In this document: piece after piece, positions 45,829 through 57,743 of the stretch
Position numbering within the stretch: position 1 is the stretch's first letter
Layout: every line of letters starts with the position of its first letter
DNA from: Rosellinia necatrix
Taxonomy: Eukaryota; Ascomycota; Sordariomycetes; Xylariales; Xylariaceae
DNA: 64,000 nucleotides
Assembly: GCA_021209875.1 (NCBI GenBank)
Contig: JAGYVD010000003.1
Coordinates: 2,418,001-2,482,000 of the forward strand
Direction: 5' to 3'
Program-made: the position numbers and the translations under genes
Notes under the pieces: model-generated
The model's input: the letters and a program-made list of their open reading frames with translations, nothing else
Told to the model about the DNA's origin: nothing
The model's database searches: none

Positions 45829-48800
45829 TCAGAGGAGGATCTTCCGGGCCTCGGCGACGCCGATGCAATACCAGTAGCCGGCCCAGAAGCTGCTGCCGCA
45901 GTTCTCGCCGCTGTCGCCGAGCACGGTGTTCCAGGCGAAGAGGTCGACCTCGCGGACGCCGTTGCGCTCGGCGAACGCGGCGCACCAGTCGCCCTCCTGC
46001 GCCTGCGCGTACGCGTTGCACTTGGCCACCGCGTTGCCGTCCTGCATGGGCGACGGCAGCGTCGGCGTCGGCTCCGGCGCCGAGGTCGTCTTGGTAGTGG
46101 TAGTGGTGGTGGTGGTAGTGCCAGAGGACGAGGACACGCCGACGCAGTACGCGTAGCCGAGCCAGAAGTTCGTCCGGCAGTCCTGGCTCACCGCCGGGTT
46201 CCACGCGAGGAACTGCTCCGCGCTCAGCCCGTACTCGGCCTCGATCGTGTCGCACCCGTCGCCGTCCTCCACCACGTGCCACTTGTTGCAGTTGGCCGGC
46301 TGGCCCGCGTGCGTCTCGGCCGGGGGGCCGCCCGTCGGCGTCGACGTCGGCGGCTCGTAGTCCGCCGCGCGGATGCAGTACGCGTAGCCTATTGTGTCGG
46401 GCTCGCCGCCCGCGAGTCAGTAAGTGTTTTTTTTTTTTTCTTCTTCTTCTTCTTTTCTTCCTCTCGCGAACATGGGTGAAATGATGATGATGATGGGGAG
46501 CATCAATGAAGGAGAAGGGATGGTGTTAGAAGAGGGTTCATGAGGGGGAGTAACTCACTCGGCCACAGATTGCCGCAATCACTTCCCACTTCCGGATTGT
46601 ACTTGTAAAACTGAGCGATGGTGAGCTGGTAGTTTGAGAGGATATCGTTGCTGGCATGGCGGTCAGCATGGTGTCAAGCAGTGAAGAGACAATCCGTCGT
46701 AAAAGGAGTGGTTACCAATCCCAGTCTGGGTATGCGTCGCCGTAGTCGGTGCACTCTTCGATCGCGCCCTCCTATCGTCCTTCGGTTTTAGCATGATTAC
46801 TCTCGTCGCCAGCGCTCAATTCACCGCCAGAAGCGAAACATACCCTGATATCAAACGCGTAGTCGGGGCCTACCGGGTCTGGTGCCGAGTCGCCAAACAC
46901 ATTCTTGCCGCAATACCGTAGCTCGGGATCCATGTCGCACTCGCCATTCGTCAGGTTTCCCAAGTCGGGATTCCAGAGCATGAGATCATCGAGTGATACG
47001 ACCCAGAGAGCGGCGGCGAAGTCGCATGCGTTGGTGAAAGACGTCCCCGTAATGTTCTCGCTCAGTATCTGCTCACCGCTGAAGTAGCGCGCGCAGTCCT
47101 CTCGCGTGTTTGCCGCCAGGGGAAGTGCCGTGGATGTCACGATTGGCGGGACGGAGGCCGTCTCAAGCGAGAGGATGGACGTGAATGGTACTGTCCCCGT
47201 GGGGGCCATGGTGGTTGCGCCAGGACGACCAGGGTACGTGTTTACTGTCGAGAGGATTGGTGGTAAGCATGAGGAATCGTTAAGACCATGGGAAACCGTG
47301 GGAAACCGTAAGACGCCAGGCGAGGTGATTCGACCCGTCAGGGGATGAAAGGGGAATACTCACTATCTCCAACGGGCAGAATGCAATAGCTCTCATAAGC
47401 GAACAGGTTGGTGCAGTTGTCGTTGATGCCGGGATTCAGGAAGCGGAAATCTGTGAGAGAGATGCCAAAGTGCAATACAATAAGGTTACAATACTCATCA
47501 GGCATCACCTGATAATAACGCCCGCATCTCTCGTTGACGCCAGGAGCGACGTCGGTTGGGACCGGAGCCGGTGTAGTCGCGATCGTGGGCGCGAGTATAG
47601 TCGATGCCGGGTCCTTGTACGGCGTGCCTGGAACGCTGATACACAGCTGATCTCCTACATAGCGGTCTATATTGCCACATCCGGCGCTGAGAGCCTACGA
47701 TGATGATCAGACTATCCCGTTCGCCGGACGTCAGCACGGAACGGAAATACTTACAGGGTTCCAACTAATGAGAAGAGCTTGAGTGATGTTTGATGCCTTG
47801 GCAATGGATTTGCAAGTATCATTGGCCTTGACTGTGTAGACTGAACATGTGTTGGTTAAGCAGAGGGATCCTTCAGTTGGGAAATCCGTGCAGAACGATG
47901 CCAAGTTATTGTCTGACAGAAGCCATGAGGTGGCAATCCCCTGCGAGGTTGATACGCTATGACAATCATCTCCGGACTGGATTTGATACGTCTTGCCCGC
48001 GCATGAAGGCGTGGGCAGCGGCAGGTCAGATCTACACCATGTAAGTAGGCTATCCAGTCCAGTCGCCATGGGGTTCGTTCCTCTTACACCGTCGTTGGCA
48101 TAGCCCACGTTGTTCGCGGCATGTTGGCGATGCTGCAACTAGAAGTCTTTGACTCGTAAATCGACTGACTTGCGACTGCAGGGCCGTCGTAATACGGAGA
48201 GCCAGCTTGCATACGTAAGTTCTTGATGAAGCATAAATCGCATTCTGGCGCGCTTGTCCCGTTTGCAACGCCGCCCAGCCAGCCAGAGTCGCCATCTATT
48301 TGCGCAAGGTCCGATCAGCTCCCGACCGTTAAAGGGAATCTGTCCTTTGAGAAAAAGGAGAAAGAAATAAAGGAGAAGAAAGGAGAAAAAAAGAGAAGAA
48401 AAGAGAGAGGACTTACCACCTGGATCTGCCATAGCCGCGTTCATCCCAGCAACGACGTTGCAGAACCTCCCGCCGTCTTGGATACAGCTCAGTTCGTACA
48501 AGTAACGCATAACGTTGGGTATAAAGGCGACTGGGAGGTTCTCCTCGTCATCTTCGTATGCGAGCCAGGTGTCGTTAGAGCACGACGACACCACGTTCTT
48601 CTCGTATGTCTCAAGTGCGGAACTGCATTCTGAGGTACAGGTTGACTCCAGTATCGACTCCGGATAGAAGTAGCCGTACCGTAACTTGGTGGCAAAGAGA
48701 GGGCACGCGGCCACATCGGTTGTCAGAGCATTTGCGCACCCCGATGAGATGTCTGTCGGCAGCGCCTCAGGTGTGTAGATCTGAATCGCGGACACGGCAC

Positions 48801-48897
48801 ACGCGTGAAGGAGTAGAGCAATCAAGCTTAATGACCAGAAGCTGGTGCGTAGGACCACGAAACACGGCCGCCCGGATTGTTCCATCTTGGATGCCAT
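45829..48897 (-). CDS. Secreted multi-LysM protein
   Basis: Extracellular protein with chitin-binding LysM modules, of the kind that fungal LysM effectors and chitinase-associated LysM proteins share. Eight exons: 48897..48417, 48295..48088, 48031..47755, 47694..47364, 47244..46844, 46771..46716, 46650..46559 and 46388..45829; all phases match, 801 aa. A signal peptide follows a short basic N-tail (SFWSLSLIALLLHACAVSA, about residues 19–38). Residues 39–230 form a Cys-rich domain without LysM. LysM-like modules follow: YQIQSGDDCHSVSTSQGI; VYTVKANDTCKSIAKASNI; YYQVMPDEYCNLIVLHFGI; a degenerate one around LDDLMLWNPDL; NYQLTIAQFYKYNPEV; HVVEDGDGCDTIEAEYGL; and a divergent last (AQAQEGDWCAAFAERNGV), each ending near YAYC/WYC. 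So six to seven modules. No transmembrane helix after the signal. It is divergent from the giant chitinase; the shared 785-bp promoter suggests joint use. Confidence 0.9.
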
Positions 48898-49682
48898 ACG
48901 ACCTGGGACAGAGAAGCTTGGGAACCTGCCACAGTCGTCGGAAACAGAGTCCAGTTATGAGGGACACTCGGTTCTACCCGACGCGACTTGGTGGTAAAGG
49001 CTCGGGTTCGCGTCAGTTCCACGGCGAAGACCCGAGATGTTGATGATCGTGAGATCCTCTAGGCCTTACATACCCCATTCACATGTGATGACTTCTCGTG
49101 TGATTATCCTTTCAATAGTCTAGGTATAACCCATGATATCTCAGCTCACAGGGGGTAGGGTTCGGGTTCAGGCACCGTGGTCTGGATCTGCCCACCGATT
49201 TTACACCCCTCCTCGTTGGTAGGAATTTTGAGCACCTGCATTAGTGCATGGTCCTATATTTATTGTCGGTGGTTTTCCTCAAGATAGATTAGGGAGAAAC
49301 CCGTCACGCGTGATCCAGCGTGAAAGACTGCCCTGCCAAGCCTTATAAGCCACACACCACCTTGAAACAAATAAGCTGACATAGTTAACTGTGCCGTACG
49401 ATTGAAATGAGAGACTATATGGTCTAGAGTGCCTCACCAATAGCAATGACCCGCGCGAGACGACGGCAAATCCTTCCACGATGTTCGGATGTTCGCTTTT
49501 CACAACGCGGATTCTTGGCAATGGTCTTCATGCGCCGACAGTCGTTCACAATGGAGAGAGGGTCGCCTGGATAATTCCGTCGGGCTGGGTTATAACACGT
49601 CTAGGCGCCCTTGGTAATGAGGGGATATGGTCGTCTGTATCATTCGTTCATTTGGTCAGGACTTGGGAACCAGGCAGGCAAG
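48898..49682. promoter_or_regulatory. Divergent promoter of the LysM / chitinase pair
   Basis: 785 bp between the two start codons. I see no tandem repeats or TAGG islands here, unlike most gaps in the window. The reading frames in it are short and have no protein character. Confidence 0.6.
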
Positions 49683-52600
49683 ATGAGGGTTGTGTGGAAG
49701 TCCGCCGTACTGGCGTGCATCGCGCTCCAAAGCCATCGAGTAATCAGTCTCCCACATCACGGTGCTTCAACTTCAATTCACGATGACAAAAATGTCTGTC
49801 AAGCTCAAATATCGTGAGTCTCAAGCAGCAAGCCATCTGGAGGTGGAGGGCGTCATACTAACTGGACAGACCTTTCGACTATTCTGCTAAAATCCGAAGT
49901 CGAGATGGGGAACCTGGGCTTTGTTTCCTGGCAGAGGCCCCGATTGCCGATCTTCTAATGAGCCGCCAGTCATCGGCTGACGACGACTATTCGTGCTCAG
50001 AGACGAAGCCTTGTAAGAACGGTATGGGAATCCTAAGCTTCTATCTTGTAGGCTCTACTTGACTGACACAATCACAGGAGCTTGTTGCCCTAAGGCGACG
50101 GGATTCTGTAACTATGGCGAGAAGGCATGTGGTACTACCGGCACCAGCCCAAATGATGTCTGTTGGTCAAACTGCGACGCCCACGCCGAGTGCGGGCGGA
50201 ACTCTGACCCCCCCGGAAAGGAATGCCCTCTGAACGTGGTGAGTAATTGCGGGAGAAGCAACAGCTACAATGACATTACATATGAATACTAACTCGCTTG
50301 CCAGTGTTGCTCACAATTCGGCTTCTGTGGCACAACAGCCGAGTTCTGCAAGAAAACAGACGACGAAGAGGAAAGTTGTCAGAGTAACTGTGACCAGCCC
50401 GGCTCAGGCTCTTCAGGTGGTGATGTGCAAAGACGTGTCATTGGCTATTATGAGGGTTGGGCTCATGATAGGGAATGCCAGAACATGAACTTCAAAGACA
50501 TACCCGTCGGCGCTTTGACTCATGCCTACTTCTCTTTTGCCTACATAACCCCTGGAAATTTCCTCATTGCACCTATGGATGACCTCAAAGCCGACCTATT
50601 CGAGGATTTCACCGCCATCAAGTCCGGGAATCCTGGGCTAAAAGCCATCGTCGCTGTTGGTGGGTGGACTTTCAACGACCCTGGAGCCACCCAGGCGGTA
50701 TTTAGCGACATGGTCAGCAGCGCCGAAAACCGTAAAGCCTTTATCGGAAACCTGATGGGTTTCATGAGGAAGTATGGTTTTGATGGTGTTGATTTTGACT
50801 GGGAGTACCCTGGCGCGCCAGACCGTGGTGGCAAGGAGGAGGATGGTAAAAACTTCGTTACTTTCCTTAAGGAGCTAGACGACGTCAACAAACAGCAGCC
50901 GGAGAAATACATCGTCTCATTCACGGTGCCAACCAGTTACTGGTACTTGAGATGGTTTGACCTGAAGGCTATCGACTATGTTGATTGGGTGAACGTCATG
51001 AGTTATGATCTCCATGGCGTCTGGGATTCCACGAACCCAATCGGCAATCAAGTTCTCGCCCATACCAACCTCACCGAGATTAAGTTGGCTCTCGACCTTT
51101 TCTGGAGGAATGGTGTTGAAGCCGGGAAGCTCAACCTGGGCCTGGGGTTCTATGGAAGAAGCTTCCAGCTTTCCGACCCAACATGCCACGAGCCAGGATG
51201 CCAGTTCAAAGGTGGTGCCTCACCGGGCCCATGCAGCCAGAATTCAGGTACACTAACATATAGGGAAATCATGGATGTCATCAAAAACAACAAGCTAAAG
51301 CCATATTATGATAAGGAGAATGCCGTTAAGTACATCACATGGAATCAGGACCAATGGGTTTCCTATGTACGTCCAACACGGCCGGAGGCTTCCAAAGCCC
51401 CAACCTCTGCGGTCCCCCTAATATACAGTCAATATATGATAAGCTAACGCCATATATAGGACGACGCCGAAACTTTCAAGCAGAAAATCGACTTCGCTAA
51501 CGAACAGGGCCTGGGCGGTTTGCTCATCTGGGCCATTGATCAAGATACAGACGATCTGCAAGCCCTTCGCGGCGTTGTTGGTGATAATAACCTCAAGCTA
51601 TTCCAGAAGGAAGCCCAGACTAAGGACCTGTGGGAGGTAAGTTGTCGTTGTATTTCTCTGTCTCGCTTTTGGTGGTCTTGTACTTAACATCATCTCCTAC
51701 AGGGTGTATCGGTTCCCGACTGCTATGTGACCGATTGTGGTGGCCACTGCAATCCGGGCTGGGTCAAAGTGACACATCAGCCATGCGGTGGTGCGAAATT
51801 CCTAACTCGCCACTCGACTGAGGATGATAGTGAGCTCTGCTGTCCCCTAGATGGCGCTCCCAGCGAGGACGATTGCAGATGGAGAGGCAGCGCTCCGTCC
51901 TGCAACGGGCACTGCCAAGAGAACGAAGTCACAGTTGAGCTCAACCGCTGGGGCGATGGAAAATACTGTGAGGATGGGAATAAGGCGTATTGTTGCGATA
52001 CTTCCCTGGACAATACATGTTACTGGACCGGGGCGGGATCGCGATGCAATGGGGACGACGTAGCTATTGTATGCTCTTTGCCCCTTTCCATTTTTTTTTT
52101 TTTTTGGAAGCATAGCAAGCTGACATGGTCGACCACAGACGTTCGCTGGAACCTTCTTAGAGCGACTAGCTGATATTGCCGGGGCATTTTTCGGCCTTGT
52201 CGGGCTTGTTCTCGAGGAGGCCCTCGATGAAGCGAACATAGACCTCCTCAAGCTCTACTGCTGTCCCAAGAAAGACGCCAGTAACTGGGAGAACTGCGCC
52301 TGGTACGGAAAGCCAGGCAGCTGCTTCGATAATCACTGCCCCGTCGGCCACTCCGTGCAGCTGACGACGAACGCGTACGGCGAGGGTGAAGACTGCGGCA
52401 TACGGCTCGAGAGGTCTCGCGTCTTCTGCTGTGATCCCGCCGGCGGTCAATCGCCATTCCTGCCCGTCTCCATTGATAAGCTGTTCCCTAACCCGCCCGA
52501 AGGCGATGACGTGGACACGGACTATGAGCTCGAGACAGACGATACTTGGGGCACTGGAACGGCCAAGGTATCCGACGACGAGCCCTCCGACGCTGCGTTC

Positions 52601-55471
52601 CAGTTCGTCGTCATGGCGTCGCCCGAGGAACTGCAGACGTCGCTCGACAGGCGTGACGGGTCGCACTGGCTGCTGAACTGCGAGAACACAACCAACGCCG
52701 AGGAGTTGCAGAAGGTCAAGATGATCTGCACCGACGTGTCGGAGAACAGTAACTGCCACAAGATCGGGCTCGGCCACGGCGTGCCGGGGACGATCCTACA
52801 GATGCCGCCAAACTGTGGCATCGGCAAGTACGCCGTCGCCGTCGACATGACCCCCTCGCCACACCAAATCCTCCCACGGCGCGTACGTCGGAGCCTTTCC
52901 CACCGTCCTATAGTCTACGACCTCACGTTCGACTATGATTTCACCCGCGTGCCGCGCGACATCGGCGACACGCAGGTCCGTATCGATTTCAGCAATGAGG
53001 TCGGCTACTGGGACGAAGTCGTGGCGGCGGCGGCGTCCAAGCGCAAATCCAAGCGGTCCTTGGATGAGCTCCACGGCAACCATGTCCGGTGGCTGGAAGA
53101 GGAGTACCGCGACGACGCGCACTTTGGGCTTGCGTCGCGGGACGAGTTGCACGCACGATGGTTTGGTTCCGACATCTTGGAATGGCTGCGCGAGATGCTG
53201 TCGCCAAAGATCTCCAGGGAATACCGCCACGTCCTAGACAAGGTGTACCTGCTCAAGATTGTCGACGAGACGTGGCAATGCCCTCTTCACGATGGCCGCC
53301 TCCTCGCGCAAGCCGAGACTGACGTGCGCGTCGAGTCCAGCTTCGGCTTCACCATCGTCTGTAAGCTTCCAGCGCCCGGCCAGAGCTTTGACCTAAGCCA
53401 GTCCTACCTCACCTTCAGCAACAAGGGAGACATCACGGCAATCTTCCGCCTCGAGGCGTATCTCGACCTTCACTACGACAGCATGGAGAAGTCGATGCTA
53501 CGCGTGCCCTTCCCCGGCGCGTCTTTCTACATCCCGGGAATCGCAGAAATCGGGCCAGCCGTCAATCTGAAAGCGCGCGTCGAGGCACAGCTCGTCGTAT
53601 CTGCTGTCATGGAAACGCGCGTCGACATAGCCTCCTGGGAGTTCGAGCAGACGCTGCCGGCGAGCAATGAATACAAGCCCTCGGAGCCGGACATGGCCGA
53701 CTATGGCAAGACGGGCGACTTCAACGGCATACAAGCACCCGAGTTCTATGCTGGTATCACGGCCGACGGCCGTGCCAAGCTGCACGCCATCGCCGCCATC
53801 GAGTTTGGCATCAAGATCAACGAGCGGTGGAACGTGAAGGGCGACGCTCTCGCGTCCGTTGTTGCGGATGGTTGGATCGAGGCCACCGCTCACTCGTCTT
53901 TCACCACGGAGGGCAACTGCCCCTTTACTTGGGGCGTCAACATCGGGGTAGACTTGTACGCAAAGGCGGAGGCGCCGTCCGTCTTCAATTGGAATCTGCC
54001 TCGGTTCAACCTCCCTGGCTCGGGCATGAAGTCCATCATACCGATGGAAGAGTGTCCAGATCCCGGCGCCGGACTGCCAGATAAAAGGGATACTGTGAGG
54101 CTGCGTACCGCCTTGATAGATGCCGACGACACGTCGTTCAACGCGAGCCAGGCCCTCGGCCTCACTCCCCGCTCGATGCCCCTCGAAAAGCGAGAAAGAA
54201 TCACAGTGCAGCCTGTCATCAAGATCGGAGCCCAGTCTTTGCTCTGCCCCGAAGCCAGTCAGGGCGGAAATGGAGATGGCACCCCGTGTGAGAATATCAA
54301 AGGATGGGAGCCAGACCAGTTCGAGAATGCTTTGAGACGACGGTATCTCATCGAAGGTGGCAATTCGTCTGACCCGGAGCATTGGCATCAGTGGAATCGT
54401 CGGGTTCCCGATACGACACGGACTGTGAAGGCCTGCTTGAAGACCGTCAAGAACGGCGTCAGGTTCCTGGCCCCTGCGTACGAGACCAGTGGCAGTCTCA
54501 ACACGGTAAGTTCGATATCCCACCATACCTGACATCAAGCAGCTGACGATCTCACTCTCGTGCCCGCGCAGATCTCAGGTATAAAAACATACGGATTCGT
54601 CAACCCCGCCCAGTGCAATAGCTTCGACTTCGACGGCGACCGGGCGTTTCCGACGACTAACCTCGACAGTGATTGGGCTACTGAGCACATATTGGAGCTA
54701 CAGCTCATATCGCAATTTGTCGACAAGCTGAACGGCGACCTAGGAAAGACCCTGCCGAACTATGCCCCGGGTGGCGGGCCGCAGCAGACTTTCTGCCAGG
54801 CCATCAACACGCTTTGGTTGGGCGCCAACGAGGAATCACGCTTCGCGCTCGACGGCGTCAAGCGCGATCCCGTCAACCATGTGCTCGCGCCACTGCCCGG
54901 CAATGGCAACCCCTACGTCAGAGAGTTTGTGCTTCTCGATAGGGGCGTCAATACTGCCAAGGAACGAATGTTCAGCGAGGATGCAACCGTCCAGGGCGAC
55001 GATACGATGTTGCAATACGAAGGAGACGGCGACCGGGCCGTCAAGAACCTCAAGGATGTGATGACGGCCATGAAGTACCTGCAAGACCCCACGATCGCAC
55101 AGCGCCTGCGCGCGCAGAAGGAACGGATTGCAGAGCGATGGCGCGAGCTGGACGTGGACCAGCTGCCAAACTGGGACCGCAAGAACAGAAACGGCGCCTC
55201 GTACGGCAGATGGGTGTCGCAGGGCCTCGAAGGCCGCTGGAACAACTTCGTCCGCGACAAGTGCGCGACGGCGCGCGCCAAGGCCGTTGCCCACATGGAC
55301 GAGCATATTCCCAAGCTGAGGGAAGCTTACATCAACGACTTCAAGAGAGGGCAGGCCGAGAAGCAGGCGGCCGCCGGTGATTCCACCCTGAAGAATCTGA
55401 TTGAGAAGATTGAGAAGATTGAAACGGAATGGGCGAGGTATAAGCCCATCTCATGGACGAATCCATTCTAG
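49683..55471 (+). CDS. Giant killer-toxin-like GH18 chitinase (subgroup C type)
   Basis: Secreted chitinase. Exons 49683..49813, 49870..50021, 50078..50238, 50305..51366, 51460..51636, 51703..52068, 52139..54505 and 54572..55471 give 1,771 aa, all in phase. Signal peptide: MRVVWKSAVLACIALQSHRV. Residues 25–100 are short, with no clear LysM. A hevein-type chitin-binding domain follows (AECGRN ... CCSQFGFCGTTAEFC, about 130–165). GH18 spans about 192–555, with VIGYYEGW, SxGG-like VAVGGW and the catalytic motif DGVDFDWE (general acid Glu near 314). Then come four Cys-rich modules (about 568–780; patterns CYVTDCGGHC, CRWRGSAPSC, CYWTGAGSRC, CAWYGKPGSC, each with a CC pair). The remaining ~990 residues have no domain I recognise but contain Kex2-type dibasic sites (RR–S ~933, KR–S ~989, KR–D ~1333, KR–E ~1368). 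The architecture is that of subgroup C chitinases, which resemble the alpha/beta subunit of yeast zymocin. No gamma-subunit-like ORF is seen nearby. Confidence 0.92.
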
Positions 55472-57710
55472 GCGGTGATAGTTTGTTCATACTGTACAAC
55501 TGAGTGTGCTAATAGCGGGCGGATTGTTTGATTATGTATCCTGATAGCAACTAGCATTTTTAACGGCAGAGAGTAGCGGACTTAAGAAGATATATATTCT
55601 GAAATGCGAAAATTTTTGAAGGCGTTGAAAGCTGCAAAGTAACATGGCGGGGGGTTCTGCGTTATAATACAACCAAGTTGTCCGAATTCAGAGAAGAAGA
55701 ATTGAAAAAATATGCATCGGCTAGAATACCAGTAGCTTGCTTAGCTTGCCTTTATAAAGCCAACTTTATAGTAAGTAGACTACTTAATCTTTATGGGCAA
55801 ATGAGCCCTATTTCTGTCCTGATCTAAAAGATGCTTTTATGAATCATAGATCATATGCTGCTACGCCTTAAGTTGATCTGCACCGTCAATAGAGCGAATA
55901 AAGGCTAGAGGGTTGCTTTTGGCCTTTCAAGTAGATACGCCCGTTTTGTAAAGTAATCCAACTCCAGGAGAGTTAGTTAATCCTTATCCTGCTGACTAAG
56001 TAGTAAAATTGCAGCCATCCTTATATAATAATACCTATAGTTTTGATGGTAGTGTCAAGATGTACCACACGGAATATACGTAAAATTCGTACTTCCTCCT
56101 TGTCTATATCATCGAACGGTTTAATGGAGGCCATCTCGTTCGTGCTATGCACTTATCCCTTCTATTTAATCTTACACTACAAAGCCGAAATGGCCATCTA
56201 CTTAACGCTCTAAGTTTTCCTTGAATCTATTCAATACCCCGTATAAAGCAGAATTAGCTACCTGTCGAGCGTTTCTACCCTAGGACGTCGGCCATGGGAA
56301 CGCTGGATGGGTCGCACATTATCAACCCACACGAGGAACTCATCCTGAATCCCACATAGAAATCCCTCGATTCTCATACCAAGTAGCCATAGAAGCCTTC
56401 TGTGCATCTAAGCCTCTAGATTTATACTAACTTGATAACAGTATTCATCCTAATAAGATGCCCTCTGCCCGAAAGACAGACAATACCTAGATAGAAAACA
56501 CTCTCAGCTCAATCAAAGCAATGTCCACAAGAAGGCGCATGTGCATTGAAACCCTATTGAGAATATTTCATGAAAAACAACACAAGAAATTATCTTCTAA
56601 TGATAGAAATGTCGGGGAAAAGTTGGATATGTTGTTAGTAAGCTACAATATGTTCCTCCACCGATCTTATTCACTGGGCGTGATGGTTTTAGCCATACAA
56701 ACCGTATGAACCGATTTTAAATTCAAACGAAGTCTCCGTTATAAAAGCGATAGCAATTTATTGACCAAAATTTGTGTTGCAGCAAGATGAGCCCGCAAAA
56801 TCTGATATTAGAATCTCCAGCATGTGAAAACCCTCTAGTTATATAGCTCTACGGGATTAAACTTCTCTTCCCTGGGCCAGGGATATGAAATGGCCAGACC
56901 ATGGGATTCTCAAATTTCCCAATACCATTCCCTAATATTAACAATTGTATAGGGTGACAGAAAAGAAAAATCGAAATCGAAAGTTAAAATCTTATGGTCA
57001 GTAATCATGAAAGCCACTCCTTTCCGGTTTAAATTATATTGCTGGTAAATCTCCCATTGTCACGCTCAAAGAAGTAATAACTATTCACAGTGTGGTGCTT
57101 TGTTCCGAGGACACAATCTGAAGTGGTATCATGGTATAGATAGGCTAGGTTTGTCGACCTGCGGGACGGGGACATGATATCTTGATGGCTAGGCTTATTC
57201 TCGGGGAGGCAAAGTCTCTACATAGTCCTATCATGAGACTATAGATCCAACGTATTTTACGCAACATAATTGGGGGATATTGGGGAGACCTAACCCAAGT
57301 ATGACTATACTTTCCACTCGACTATTATCTACTAGGGGGGTATGGACTCCCTGACAGCAACCTCAGGAGACTCTCAGGGAAATATCAACGGGTACAAACA
57401 AAAGAACTCAGTTGAGTCTCAAAACTCAGGAATGGAAATTTGAAGCACTAAGGAAAATAGTAGGGGAACATATGAAAAAGGAATGCGAAGGAAATAACAG
57501 ACAAGGGCAAGGTGTAGAGATGATTATGGGAAATCGCAGAGACGAAGACACACGAAGATGAAAGGTTCAGGGGCTGTTCTTTTGGACGCGATACGTCGGC
57601 ATTGACGATGGTTTAGATACGAGAATACCTTACAAAATGAATAACTACCAGAAACAACACCAAAGAGAGCGTAAAGGGGTTTCAATTTCATGTCCCTAAG
57701 ATCCCCCATC

Positions 57711-57743
57711 TTTTTTCTTTTTTTTTTTTAAAAAAAAAAAAAA
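57711..57743. repeat. Adjacent poly(T)–poly(A) inverted pair
   Basis: CTTTTTTTTTTT is directly followed by AAAAAAAAAAAA(A), forming a perfect T/A palindrome of about 23–24 bp. Confidence 0.85.

Noticed and set aside
48898..49682. A small third gene (for example a zymocin gamma-like partner) between the LysM and chitinase genes
   Set aside because: The interval has only short frames without a signal peptide or Cys pattern; no third partner is supported within the window.
53498..54538. 346-codon open frame on the minus strand, antisense to chitinase exon 7
   Set aside because: It lies wholly opposite a well-supported coding exon, has no domain, and its openness follows from the GC-rich codon usage of the sense strand.
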